From Aquila chrysaetos chrysaetos (lineage: Eukaryota; Chordata; Aves; Accipitriformes; Accipitridae): a stretch of 64,000 nucleotides of DNA. How positions within the stretch are numbered: position 1 is the first letter of the stretch; each line of letters opens with the position of its first letter. The stretch spans positions 3,286,001 through 3,350,000 of the forward strand of contig NC_044019.1 of NCBI RefSeq assembly GCF_900496995.4, in the 5' to 3' direction. The translations under genes were made by a program, and so were the position numbers. Below are positions 34,626 to 46,809 of the stretch, piece after piece. The notes below the pieces were generated by a model. It worked only from the letters and a program-made list of their open reading frames with translations, made no database searches and had not been told where the DNA came from.

Positions 34626-37600
34626 ATGGGACCGACCCGACGATCGGGGGGCCCGGCTGTGGGTCGGGGTCCTCTGGGTGCCCTGGCGCTGCTGTGGGCG
34701 GCGGCCGTGCTGTGCCAGCTGGGCACCGGCAGCGTCCTCCGCCGCCGCCTTCACGCCGCCGGTTTCCTCCAGCGGCGGCTGAGCGGCGGCGAACGGCGGG
34801 ACGTGCAACGGGAGATCCTGGCCGTGCTGGGGCTGCCCGGCCGGCCTCGACCGCGGACCCCCGCCGCCTCCCGCTCCCCCGCCGCCGCCGCGCCGCTTTT
34901 CATGCTCGATCTTTATCACGCCGTGGCCGGGGAGGAGGAGGAGGAGGAGGAGGAGGAAGAGGAGGAGGAGGAAGAAGAGGCCGCGGTATCCCGGCGGGTG
35001 CTTACCGGGCTTAGCACCCAAAGCCCCCCGCCCGGTACCGTCGTCAGCCGCGCCGACACCGTCGTCAGTCTCGTCAATGTGGGTGAGCGGGGGACCGGGG
35101 AGCGCGGGGGGGGTTCTAAGGTGGCTTTGGCAGGACCGGGGAGACGGGAGAAAGGGGGGGGGGGGGGGACCGGAGCAAACCGGGGCGTACCGGAGGGACC
35201 GGAGCCCGCGGAGGCACGGCGGGGGGGGGTACGGGCAGGATCCAGGCGGCTCGGGAAGGACCGGAGGGACCGGGGAGCACGGACGGACCGGGGGGGACCG
35301 GAGCAGAGCAGGGAGCACCGGGGTGGACCGAGGGGGGGGCCACCGGCGAGCAGCCGGGGCGGGCGGGCAGGGGACCGGAGCTGTTGCCCCGACGGCTCCG
35401 AGCATCCCTCGGTCCCGGGGCTCTTTCTCAGCGCGTCCCCGTTCGGAAAAGCTTTTTGTGCCCAAAACTGAGCTTAATAACTGCGGGAGAGCGGGTGTGA
35501 GGGACACGGTGGCCGTGGGGCTGTACCCTGGGTGCTGGGAGAGGGTCACCGTGGGGCCCGGCAGGCTACGCGCAACCTCGGCGTGAAACGCAGTTCGGCT
35601 TGAAAAAGTGGAGAGGGAGAAGGGGAAAGTCTTGCAGCGAGGGTGGGCTGAGGGTTGTGGGCTTGGGACCAAGCGGAGTCACCTCGGTGAGCTTGTCCCC
35701 GGGTTGCAATGAACTGGGATGCTTCCCCCCGCCAAAACGCTATCCCCATCGCAACACAGCGGAGGGAGGCTGGAAACCTGGGGCTGAGGGAGGCTTGTCC
35801 CGCTTCAGGGAGCTGCGTTGCCCACCCTGCGCTCCCCATTTTGGTGGGCACACGCGAACTGGTTGCAGAGCGAGCAGGGCACGCAGGCGGGACAGCAGCT
35901 CTCTCGTGCCAACAGCAGGGTGGACCGAATTACCCGCGGTGGGCCATTGAATCACGGTTCAAAATAAAATCCTCAAGGTTGCTAATTATTGCTGGAATCC
36001 CGTCCAGCTGGTTACTGAGCAATGCTGGGCTCCAGCCACCATCCTATTTCCAGGCGGTTGCGTGAGCGGCAGGGAAAGCAGGGCTATTTCCAGCCAGTAT
36101 CAGCGGGACCACGAGCACTCGGGGTGCGAGGGGTCCCCCCCCATGAGGCCAGGCACTGGGGGGGGCCTAAACCCAGCGGGATGCACAAACCAGCCATTCG
36201 GATACGCAGCTTTTCTCTGCCTCTGCTCATTGCTTTAAGGGGTGTTGGGGTGTCCCTGTCCAGGCCAAGCACAAGGCTTTTGGGGAGCATCTGTGCAAAG
36301 GCTGGGGGATGAGGTGCGGGGCGGGGGGGGGTTAGTAGGCACGGAGCAGCGTCCTGACCCATGAGCCGCAGATGTGGTCGGTGTCCTGGGCTTGGGAATG
36401 CCTTCCCAGCTCATGGCTGGATTTGGCTGCTGCACCGCGGTGTGCCAAAGGGCGTGCAATGGGCAGGTGCCTTCCCGTGGCACCACCAGGGACCAGACAA
36501 GGGTCCCTTTTCTCCCCTGTACCCCTCCAGGCCCTGCACAGGGTCCCCCCCAGCCAGTGCTCTGAGCATGGGGAGAAACCCTCTCTGGGGACACCAGGCA
36601 GGGAGGGGACGTGCACCCTCAGGAGGAGGTACGGGTGAGGGAGAGCCATGGAGGTGTCTCCCAAGTCCTCTCCATCCATTCTTACATCCCCTGTACCACG
36701 TGTGGGTGTAAAGAGGTCCGGGATGTCCCTGGGACAGACCCTGCAGCTCCGGGTGGTGGTCAGGGGAGCCCACAGGCACAGGCACCCAGCACCCAGCTCC
36801 CATCTAGAGCCCTTGGGGCTGTGGGGGCTCAGCATCCCAGGGAAGCTGAGACCAAGGGAGGCAGATACTGGGGCACCAAATCCCAGCTCCCCTCAGCACT
36901 CAACACACAAGCAGCAAAAAGTGCTTTAAAATGGCCAGGTTTGATGACAACCAGGGTGGGATGTTCAGGGGGGGCTGGGGAGCCGCCCGGGAGGTGTCGG
37001 TGCTGGCGCAGGGGTGCTGGCACCGCTCCCCTTCCCAGTGCTCCTGGAGCATCTGGGAGAGTAGGGAACAGAGTTCCAGCCTTCAATTTGAATGGCTTTG
37101 ATTTCTGCGGCTTCGTCAGCCCCTTCATGTTAATTAAATAAATTTTTGTGGGAGAAGGCTAGCTTTCATTTACATGCATAATTTGCTGCACAATTACCCT
37201 GATGGGGCATGCAAATGGGGTAAGTCGGTGCTCCATTGGGCACTTGGACCTCTTTGCTCCCAGCCAGCCCGCGTAGCCCTGTGTGAGCCGGGCCGGAGCA
37301 CGGCTCCCAACGGCACACCTTTTTCCTGGGAAGGGGAAATGACAAACCTCCCCGGTGCACAAACACGTCCCGGTTTGGGCGGGCAGAGCACCCTGCCTGC
37401 CTGCTGGCCTGGGCAGGCGGTGGGGCCGGGGACAGCGAGGGCCTCCAGGCGCTGGGCGGCCAACCAGGCACCTTCGGTTGGGTTTGGTGATGATGGATCC
37501 ACCCGTCCCGTCCTGCTCGCTGCCTCTTGGCGTGAAGATAAAACACTTCATATAAGCCTGACCCATGCTATTTCTGTGCCCTAACTGAAGGAGTCAGGTG

Positions 37601-40600
37601 GGTTGTATTTTTAAGCCTGGGGTAAGGATGGGCTTTGAGATTTCTTCTCGGCCAGGGCTGAGCCACCGGCTGTGAGTCACGGTTACGCGCAGGGTATAAT
37701 CACGGAGCAGAGAGGTTTGTAACGGGAAGGCGAGGAGGAGGCTCGCAGCGCGCCCGAGCCCCCCGTGACCGCCCATCGGCACCACAACACACACGTCCTC
37801 CCTTTCCCTTCCCGGCGTCCGCCGCCATCCTGGGATGTGGCCGGCCTCCCCCCGCGGCCGATGCGGATGAAGCGGTGGGATAGCTCTGCCCGTGGCCGGA
37901 CATCTTTCTGGCAAAGCCTGGCTTCACCGGGTGTGCTTCCTGGGAAGAGCTGGGAGAGGAAGGCAGGGCACCTTTGCAAAAATAGCCGCAGTGCTCCGGG
38001 CGCTGCAAGGAGCCATTAGCGTGGGGTGGGAGCTCACGGCAACCTCTTTAATTTAGCCAGGGAGTTGGGGTGTGCTGCTCCGCTCCCCGCGCTGGCAGAG
38101 CATCGCCCGCTGCCGGCCTCGGTGCCCAGGCAGGTGCTCGCCTTTGCGCCCACATAATTAGCAGCAAAATCCAACTGCTGTCAGCAGCAGGGTCAGGATT
38201 TTCCCACTCCTGAGCTCATGTCGCAGCCGTTTGTACCTCCTCCTCTGGGCATCCGCAGCGGCTCGGCCAGAAAACCCGGCACTGCCAAGGGACGTGCGGC
38301 AGCATTTTCCAGCAGTGCGGGATGAGCCCGTGCAGAGGTGTCGGTGCTCTGTACGCACCCGCTGTGCATGTTTTAAATGGGGAAAGCTTTGCAAATAGAA
38401 TCCTCTGGGGTCCCCCTGTGACACCATGGTCTCAGCCGGCTGTTTGTGGGGCTGGGGGAGCGCGGGGGGGGGATGCAAGCGGGGGCCAAGGCTGCCTCGC
38501 AGCCAGGCCGGGGGTGCCCAGTGCTGAGCCCCATGTCCTGCGGCTCCCGATGTTCATCTCGGGAGGATGGAGGAAGCGCTCGTGAGACAAAGTGGGAGCC
38601 TGGCAGAGGCTCAGCTGCATTTCACAGCACTTGGGATAACTCTTAAATCTCTCCCCGCTTTGGAAAACCTCCGGAGCTTATTTTTTTCCTGCTTGCAAGT
38701 GAAGGATAGCATCTTCCTTGCATCTCCTTTAAACCTATTTTAGGATTCAGAGCACTTGATGTGGTTGAATATCCTGGCATTTCCTTTTAATTTGGTGTCT
38801 GAAATATGATCATGGGGACCATTGGGAGCAGACAGGACCAGTAATTATGACTGATGCGCAGTTTATAGAAACAGAGAAAGTTTGCAGTGAAAAAAAGTGT
38901 AGCTAAAAATAACCTGGGGAGCAGGACGAAGGGCAGGCGGCCCCGGCACCCCATCTCTGGGAAGAGAACGGGAGCACGCAGGGGCTGGGGGACACAGAGG
39001 GGCTCAGCCCAGCTGGAGCTGGGCATCCCTGGCCAGGGGTTGCATGGCCCCATTTTTTTTTTATTAATTTTTTTGGGGTGGTGGGAGCACACAGCATAAT
39101 CATGGCATTCAGCTTTGGGGAAAGACGCAGCAGCTCTTAAGGGGAAGACGGTAAATGCCAAAGGAGGGGGCAAAGAGAGCAAAGAGCTTGGGGTAGGTTT
39201 TTTTAGTGTGTCTCATCTGCAATCCGGATAATCCGCCCACAGATAATTGAGGGTTGGCAGTGTGGCTGAGTCAACCCGCCCCGAATCAATAGCAGGTTCC
39301 CAGGCGCGACGGGCTCCTGGCCGGCCGGGGAGGGCCCATCTCCCATGCACACACACCCCCCCCCAGCACCAGCAGCATTTTAGCACCCACTTTTCCACCT
39401 GGGCAAAGGGCGCTGGGTGCTTTCAGGATGCGACGCGCGCTCGCCCGCTGCAGGGTCGTAATTTTGCAGCCATTTATAATTTTGCTAGAAAACATGGAGA
39501 TATTAAACCTCCTCCAACCTGCCGATGGTCAGCCCGGGTTGCTGTTTGCTAAACGCCGTGCAGCCGGTCCCATCCCCGTCGCCCTCCTCTGCGGTGCTAT
39601 CCCCATGTCAGCACAGGAGAGGATGCTTCGCCCTTGGTCCTGCCCTTTCAAGGGGGTTCCCTCTTCAGCTCCACGAAATGAAGGAGAAAGCAGGGATTCC
39701 TCTTTTAGTCTCTCATCCCAAATACTAGGCAGCTTGCTATTAAGTCCTGCTCATTTGGTTCATCAAGGTGCACACCTAATTGGGGTCTCCTTTAGTGTTT
39801 CTCGTCCCTGGCCAGGGCTTTCCCTCCCCGCCAGCTCACCTCCCTCTGCCTTCAGCTCTGATCTCCTCCATCACCTCCGCAGCATACGGATGCAAAGATT
39901 TCGTAACAAACTGCTGCTTTAGCAAAGGTTTTCACCCTTCTCCAAGGCTGAAAAATCACCCCAGGGACTTTTTTGTGTTGCTAGGTCCCTGTAAGCTCCT
40001 CAGCTCTGCCATAAAATTCCTCCTGCCTTTCCCCGGAGAAAAGTCCACCCACAGCATCGCTTTGCCGAAGACACTCGGCCCGTGCTGGTTTCTGAGCCGG
40101 TATTTAATCTGGTTGGGTCTCGCCTGATGCCAGGGAGAAAAGGGGTGACCCATGAAATATCCAGGTGACCAAAAATACCCGAAGAGACACCGCTCTGTAC
40201 CTGGGTGTCCCCCGGACTGACCGCAGGACCTCCCGCTGGGGGTTTATGAGTGAAAAAACAAAACAGGAGGTGATTCCTCTGGTTGTGTTTTGGGGGGATT
40301 TAAGGATTTTGCAAGAGCCGTCAGGCATCCGCGGCTTCAGCAGCATCTTTAATGGCCCGGGAGCATTAAACCATCAGCGATGCATTGGTGGAAGAAAAAG
40401 AAAAGCAGAAAAGAGCCTGAGGGGCTGCAGTGGGGTCGGGGGGCTGGTGTCCCCCACCACCGAGGGGGTGCAGGGGCCGGATCCGGCTCCTCGCAGCATC
40501 CTCCTGCCCGCAGCTGGCCGCCGGCCGGGCAGCCTCCCCGCGGGAGCAGGAAGCGTTCTCCGCATCCGCCCCTGCCCGCCTGGCCCTGGGCTTTTTTTAT

Positions 40601-43600
40601 AACATAACTTGTGGTGAGCCCAGGAGCTTGAGGGAATGTGGGGTTTTAAAAAAAAAAAAAAAAAAAAAAGAAAGAAAAAAGGGAAAAAAAAGAAGGAGAA
40701 AAAAAAAAAAAAGACCTGTGAATGCATAATTAAAATCTCAGTGTTCGGAGAGATGCGCCACGCTGCTCCCCACTAATAAATGGAGATAGCAACTTTATGG
40801 TGTATTAAATTTGGAATGTTTTTCACCCCTGGAATCGGCTAAAAATTGCATTTAAAACATGCGTTTTTATTTATTTAATTATTTGTTTGTTTTATTTTTA
40901 AAAGTAAGGGCCAGGTCAGATTTGTTACGTTGCTTTTGTGCCTGAAGCAGGAGGAACTTTAATCACTTTAATTATATTCAGTCATAGCAGCTTGGAATAT
41001 TTTTAAAGAACAATTTGAAGAAAATAATTACATATTAGAGAAACTGTGTGGGGCTGCATTACCGTAAAGAAAGACGGTGGTTTTTTCTTTATGGACGTCA
41101 AAAAAAAAAAAAAATCACCAGATTTTTCCTTTCCCAACATGCACTAGACTTCTGCAGAAAGTAGGTATTTTCAGTAAAAAGCAAGATTTTATTTTTACAG
41201 AGCAGTGACCCGACAATTCCCCCCTCCTTAGTTTTGCGTAGGCTGCAAATCTTTACATTCCATCAGCCTGAAGCTTGTAGGTGAGGGAACCTGTGATGCT
41301 CAGCGATGGCCCCAGCAAGCCCCAGGCTGTCCAGATTTTGTCCCCTGAGCACCTGCTACCAGAAAAGCTTGCAAAACCCCCAATTCCTGCTCCAGACGGT
41401 CTTGCTGACCTCCAAAACTCGGGGGTTTGGGTGGGTTTTTCACCCTTTGGGGAAGTGCAAAGAGCTGCAGCCCCTAAACCACAGGACTAGGGGCAGCTTT
41501 TCAGTGCTCCCACCATAGCCAAGCCTTTGTGCTTTTTATTTTATTTTTTTTTTAAATTAATAATGAAGACAGACAGCTGGGAGGCTGGTGAGTTTACAGC
41601 AAAATAAAGTCGGGGGGCTATGTGCAAAAATAAAGGGCAGTTGCATCAAGATTAAAACTCTCAGGAGAGGAGAGATGGGAATATGCAGCAGCCAAGAGCT
41701 CAGTGGGGTGAGGCGCCCGGCGCCAGCGGGGTTTGTCCCCAAATCAGAGGCAAATCATGTCGGTGGGACTCGGTGGGGGGGCTGCAGGCTCTGATCAGCC
41801 CGTCGGGGTGGCCGGTGGTGCAGCAAGGGCCACCGCAGCCCAGCACGACCCTCCCTGACCCTTTTGCTCTGCAGTGGAACAGGACCGGGACATCTTCTCC
41901 CCGAAGCCGTACTGGAAGGAGTTCAGATTTGACCTGACCCAGGTGCCCACGGGCGAGTCGGTGACAGCCGCCGAGTTTCGCATCTACAAGGCGCGGGGTG
42001 TCACCCGCCACGCCAACAACACCCTCCACGTCAGCATCTACGAGATCGCTGCCAAGCACTCCAACAGGTGAGGGCAACAGGGATGGGGATGAGGATGAGG
42101 ATGGAGACAGGGATGAGGATGAGGATGGAGACAGGGATGGGGATGAGGATGCAGCTGGGGATGGCGATGAAGTTGGGGATGGCGATGGCGATGAATTTGG
42201 GGATGGCGATGAAGTTGGGGATGGCGATGAAGTTGGGGATGGCGATGGCAATGAAGTTGGGGATGGCCATGAAGTTGGGGATGGGAATGGTGATGAAGTT
42301 GAGGATGGGGATGAAGTTGGGGATGGCGATGAAGTTGGGGATGGGGCCCCCCACAAGCACCAGCCCCAGAACTTTCCCTTCCCACCACCATAGAAACGCC
42401 GAGGGAAGCAGCACCACCGCGGCCGGCTGTTCCCACGCTTTCCCACTGGGCAATGCCACACCCCAGCTTTTCGGCCAGGGCTGGGAGGATGCTTTTCCCA
42501 GGGCAGCTGCCACCACCATGTCCGGCACAGCCGGAGGCACCGGGAGCCACGGTCCTGACCTGGCCGTGCCAGGACCTGTATGGACACAGGCACCGAGGAG
42601 TCATTTCTGTGAATTATCGCTCGTGCTGGTGCCCTTTGGGTACTGTTACTCACGGGCTCTTTTTTCCCCCCATTTCTACAGGGAGTCTGACCTGTTCCTG
42701 CTGGATGTCCAGGACCTGCGTGCCGGGACCGAAGGCTGGCTGGTGTTTGACGTCACGGCCGCCAGCAACCACTGGTTAGTGGATCAGAAATACAACCTGG
42801 GGCTGCGACTCTACGTAGAGACAGATGATGGTAAGCCTGCCTAACCTACCTACAGCATTTGGGGCCAAATCCCCATGAACTGCACGTAGCCAAGGCACTT
42901 CAGGACGTGGTTTAGCGGGCATGGTTGATGGTTGGACTCGATGATCTTGAAGGTCTTTTCCAACCTAAACAATTCTATAACCAGAGTCCTCTCATCTCCC
43001 CTGTTGGTGCCACAGCAGGTGGTGGTGGGGTTTGTCTCCTCACTGCAATTTTAAATTTCCAGCTGTGATGGAGAACCCATGGGCGCCAGAAGTCGGCTGG
43101 GTTTGCAGGCAAGAAGCCTCCTAAAGGCATTCATGCTAATGGGGTTCCTGGTGTGGACTGTAATAACTCCATTAGCACTTAATGAACTCCTTACCTGGAG
43201 GGATCCTCGTGTGTTTGTGTGTGTGCATGTGCTGGAGGATTAACCCTCTTCTCACCACGGGATCTAATCTGCTTCAAAGAAGCATCTCCGCTCCCATGGA
43301 GGGGGGGATGACAAATGCCCCATCCATCCCCTTCCCTCCCAGCACGCCGAGCTTTCCTCCCCAGTGGTGAAGGGGAAAATTGGTCGCTTGGGTCTCACTT
43401 GGTTTTAAACCTTGAATTGCTCTGCGTGACCATCGCACGGTGGCAGCCGTGCAGGGCGATGCCGTACCACCTCTGTAAGCTGCCCATCATACACCCACCT
43501 GGGGGGGCAAAAGCAGAGTGGGAGCCCTGGGTTGGGGGGGGGGGGGTCCAGCCGCTGGGGATGCTGAAACCGCAGCTCTCCACTGCAAATTTCCTGTATT

Positions 43601-44635
43601 TTTTTTCTCCTTGCTATAACCAAATGAGTTCATTCTGAGAGCAAACCGGTGCGTGGTCCCATCCCTGCAGGGCACAGCGTTGACCCGGGCTCAGCAGGTC
43701 TGCTGGGGCGCCGGGGTCCCCGCTCCAAGCAGCCCTTCATGGTGACATTTTTCCGGGCGAGTCCCAGCCCCGCGCGTGTTACGCGGGCGGCCAAGCCCCC
43801 GAGGAGGCGGCAGCCCAAGAAGACGAACGACCTCCCGCATCCAAACAAGCTGCCGGGAATTTTTGGTAAGAGCTTTGCAGGGCGAGAAGCGGTCCCAATG
43901 GAAAACACCGGGCTCTGCTGCTGCCCTGATCGAGGGACATTCTGTTAGTAGCTTGCCCTGTCAGAAATCCCAATTTTGGCCCCAAGGGAAGCAGAACAAA
44001 GAGCTCTGAGTTTTTAGGATTGGGGTTGTTTGCAGTTCAGGAGGTGCAGTGGGTCTGGGGCAATGGTGTTTTGTGGGGTTTTCACCCTACCTGAACATTG
44101 GACTTTTTGCATCACTGCCTTTGGCTTTGAAGCCACCCTGGGAGGGCATCACCCCGGGAGGGTGTCACGGCCCCGGGAGAGTGTCACGGCCCCGGGAAGC
44201 TGTTCAGGCCAGCGGGGAGCGGGAAGCCCCGGCTCTCACAAACCCACTTAGCTTGGGAAACCCTTGAGGCCAACGGCTCTGGGAGCGGAGCTGGGATTTA
44301 GCCCTTCCCAGGCTGAATCCCCACGTCCCAGTGCTGGAGCAATAAATTTCAGGCCGCTCTGAAGCTTCTTTTCCTTTTGTGCAACAATGGAGGCTCCTCT
44401 TTTTTTGTTCTTTTGGACTAACCCCGATCATACGGGCTCTTCAATCCCACCCTTGAGTGGAGATGGCTGGGGAGGAGTGGGATGCTGGCACCGCGGGGCT
44501 GACGCTGCCTGTCCCCTTCTCCCACAGACGATGTCCATGCCACGGATGGGCGGCAGGTCTGCCGGCGCCACGAGCTCTATGTCAGCTTTCAGGACCTCGG
44601 TTGGCTGGTACTTATCTACTGGGAGAAATGAATGC

Positions 44636-44666
<31 letters not shown>

Positions 44667-46658
44667 ATCATTATGCCCCCTTCCAGGCTCCCTTCCAGCC
44701 CGGCTTCTCCTGCCCATAAAGCAATCTGTAAGCAGTGCGGGCAGCCGGGAGCTGCCGCAAGCCCCATCCCGGGAGCTGAGAAGGCAAACATGAACTGCCA
44801 CAACCCCAAACCCCACTGGTGACCCTGAACAACTCATGGCTGAGACCGAAAAAAAAATCAAAATAAACCCTTGCTGCTGGCACGGCTGCCCAGGGAGGAG
44901 CCGGCTGGGTTGTTTTTGCAGGTGGGGAATAGATGAAGGGGTGCAGAAGGGTGAAGTCCATGGCGTAATCCCTTTTTTTTTTTTGCAGGACTGGGTGATC
45001 GCCCCGCAGGGGTACTCAGCCTACTACTGCGAGGGGGAATGTGCCTTCCCCCTGGACTCCTGCATGAATGCCACCAACCACGCCATCCTGCAGTCCTTGG
45101 TCAGCGCAACCCGCAATGGCAGCCCCGGGGGGGGGACGCTGGGGACCCTGGGGGGAGCGGTCAGACCTCGGCGGGTCCTGATGGAGAAGTGGATTTGGGG
45201 CTGGGCACGCTCGCATTTGAGAGTGTTTAGGTCGGAGGGTGCAGTTTAGCTCCAGCTCCCGATAAAGCATCAGCGGGTGCGTGCACATCTGGATGGGCGC
45301 TCCCCTGCCAGCCGGTGGGGAAGGGCATCGGGTCACCCATGCATCCTCCTCGCCAGCCGTGCACGAGGGTTTCATCCAAGGCCCCACGAAGCGCCGCTGT
45401 GGCTCAGCACCCAAACGTTGGGCTCAGCATATTCCAAGCAGGAAGGCTTTAATGCCCCGTTTTTCCCAAACCCACCCCACATCCCAGCCGCCGGTGCTTT
45501 AATTTCTGGAATTTCCTGCCCTGTGAGTGTTTGATTTCCCAATGGCAGAGTCACACCGGCTCCGGTGTTCGCGGTTAATTACAGGGAGCGCCGAGTCCTT
45601 GGCCGAGCCTTTGAAGGTGTCGCCTGGTGGGGTTTAATTTTTCCATTAACGAACCTGCCAGAGGCCCCTTCCAGGGCTGGGCACGATCCTGGCAGCGGCG
45701 GGGAGGGGTCCCCTTGCCCCCCTACACCCACCCATCACCCCTAAACCCAATGCCCTTCCCGAAACGGAGCCGTTTGGGCAGGATGTGAATCACCTGGCGC
45801 CCGGATCCGGCCCTTCTGGGAAGCGCCGGGGCAAACGTGGCCGGGGAGCCGTGCCAGCCCCGGCCTGTGCTGCAAATAGCAGGGTTTGACAGCAAAAACA
45901 CCGGACTTCCGAACTGGGAGAGCTCGGCTGCCCCTGCAATAAATTAATCGCATATGTCGGGTAAAGCCAGCAAGGGTTGCGTGCGTCCAGCAGCCTGTGA
46001 GCCTCCCAGCTTACGCTGTATAGCAAATTACTGGGATAACGTGCGTCCTGAGCAGGGGATGACTGAGCCGAAGGAGAGTCGTGTTGAGAGATGTGTTGTG
46101 TTCTTAAGATTTTAGTGCAATATGTTAAATTTGGGGCAGCGCTGAGCACAGAAGGAGGATCTCTATTTGCAACAGCACCCAGCACCCCCCACCCCCACAG
46201 GAGTGAGACCTGCGCTGCCCTGATTTTTTTTTTTTTTTTTTTTTAGCCATTTGCCTATTTACAGTGAGAAAAGGGCCCAGAAATCTCAAATTAATGAAGG
46301 GGCTGCCTTGCCTGCACAGTGCCACAAGCCCCGCTCCAATATAAACTGCAGCAAGGACTGCCCAGAGTTTAGAATAAATATTTTTGCAAAAAGCTGGAAA
46401 TAATCTCCTCATTCACCCAGGCATTTTGCAGTTAAGAGCTGGTTTGATGCTTTTGCTTCTGCCTGGAGCCGCGTTTGCCGGCGCTCACAGGCTTCATCCA
46501 TCCCCCAGGTCCACCTGATGAAGCCCGAGGCCGTGCCCAAGGCGTGCTGTGCCCCCACGAAGCTCAGTGCCACCTCCGTCCTCTACTACGACAGCAACAA
46601 CAACGTCATCCTCAAGAAACACCGCAACATGGTGGTGAAATCCTGCGGCTGCCACTGA
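34626..46658 (+). CDS. BMP8A: BMP8, bone morphogenetic protein 8 precursor, 7 exons
   Basis: This encodes a secreted TGF-beta-family ligand of the BMP5-8 branch. Exons are 34626-35082, 41875-42067, 42682-42830, 43671-43865, 44528-44607, 44989-45099 and 46509-46658. They total 1335 nt, 444 residues plus TGA. The chosen ATG (34626) is followed by a hydrophobic signal peptide core ([14 protein letters not shown]) and then the prodomain hallmark [20 protein letters not shown] and [11 protein letters not shown]. Further prodomain blocks are [20 protein letters not shown] and [10 protein letters not shown]. The protein is longer than the human 402 residues, partly because of a run of about 16 glutamates encoded at 34932-34979. 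There is one gene here, against the BMP8A/BMP8B pair in human, so the A suffix is by convention. Confidence 0.95.
35083..41874. other. BMP8 intron 1, 6.8 kb
   Basis: The intron starts very GC-rich (a CpG-island continuation, with a 15-G run near 35154-35168). It becomes AT-rich around 40720-41280. A purine-rich A tract lies at 40647-40714. A bicoid-type palindrome CGGATAATCCG lies at 39225-39235. No coding exon or RNA gene was recognised; intronic enhancers are possible but not demonstrable from sequence alone. Confidence 0.6.
42068..42345 (+). repeat. 18-bp-type minisatellite at the start of BMP8 intron 2
   Basis: The array starts almost at the splice donor of exon 2 (GTGAGG at 42068). Units are built from GATGG, GGATGAGGATG and, later, an 18-bp unit GATGGCGATGAAGTTGGG with variants. 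It ends near 42345. The exon's own frame meets TGA at once after the donor, so intron retention would truncate the protein in the prodomain. Confidence 0.9.
42892..42980 (+). mobile_element. CR1 retrotransposon 3' end fragment
   Basis: The segment GGTTGGACTCGATGATCTTG followed by AAGGTCTTTTCCAACCTAAA and ending in ATTCTATAA matches the conserved 3' end of chicken-repeat-1 (CR1) LINEs, including the ATTCTAT-type tail. It lies in sense orientation in BMP8 intron 3. Only about 90 bp remain, as is usual for 5'-truncated CR1 copies. Confidence 0.85.
43787..46655 (+). CDS. BMP8A: BMP8 mature ligand (cystine-knot domain), exons 4-7
   Basis: A furin-type site R-V-T-R (43775-43786) precedes the mature peptide, which begins [12 protein letters not shown]. 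This leaves 139 residues, the same length as human BMP8. The cystine-knot motifs are all present: [74 protein letters not shown] and the terminal VVKSCGCH. The extra cysteine in LDSC is a BMP8-type feature compared with BMP7. NAT is a potential N-glycosylation site. All knot cysteines are kept, so the ligand should be functional. Confidence 0.95.
44637..44663. repeat. A27 homopolymer in BMP8 intron 5
   Basis: An uninterrupted run of 27 A lies 30 bp downstream of the exon 5 donor. The remaining intron (to 44988) shows nothing else. Confidence 0.85.
45100..46508. other. BMP8 intron 6
   Basis: This 1.4-kb intron holds only a T tract (about 46225-46244). I see no other feature in it. Confidence 0.55.
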
Positions 46659-46793
46659 CGGTCCGGTCCCATCCCCGTCCCCATCCCTGAACGTCCCAGC
46701 CCGGCCCCGCCAGAGCAATGTGACACTGGGTTTCTGCTGCATGGGTGGAAGAGGAGTTTCATGGGCTGCATCATAGCAAAGTCCATTAATAAT

Positions 46794-46806
46794 AATAAAT
46801 AATAAA
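46794..46806 (+). promoter_or_regulatory. BMP8A: BMP8 polyadenylation signals
   Basis: Overlapping AATAAA hexamers at 46794-46799 and 46801-46806 lie about 140 bp after the stop codon, giving a short 3'UTR. A TGTAAATA element (46840-46847, Pumilio consensus) follows and would be included only if cleavage is further downstream. Confidence 0.7.
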
Positions 46807-46809
46807 AAT

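Noticed and set aside
42068-42393. Acidic Gly-Asp-Glu open frame continuing from BMP8 exon 2
   Set aside because: It is minisatellite in the intron, in a different frame. The real exon frame meets TGA immediately after the donor, and the splice to 42682 restores the BMP8 prodomain.
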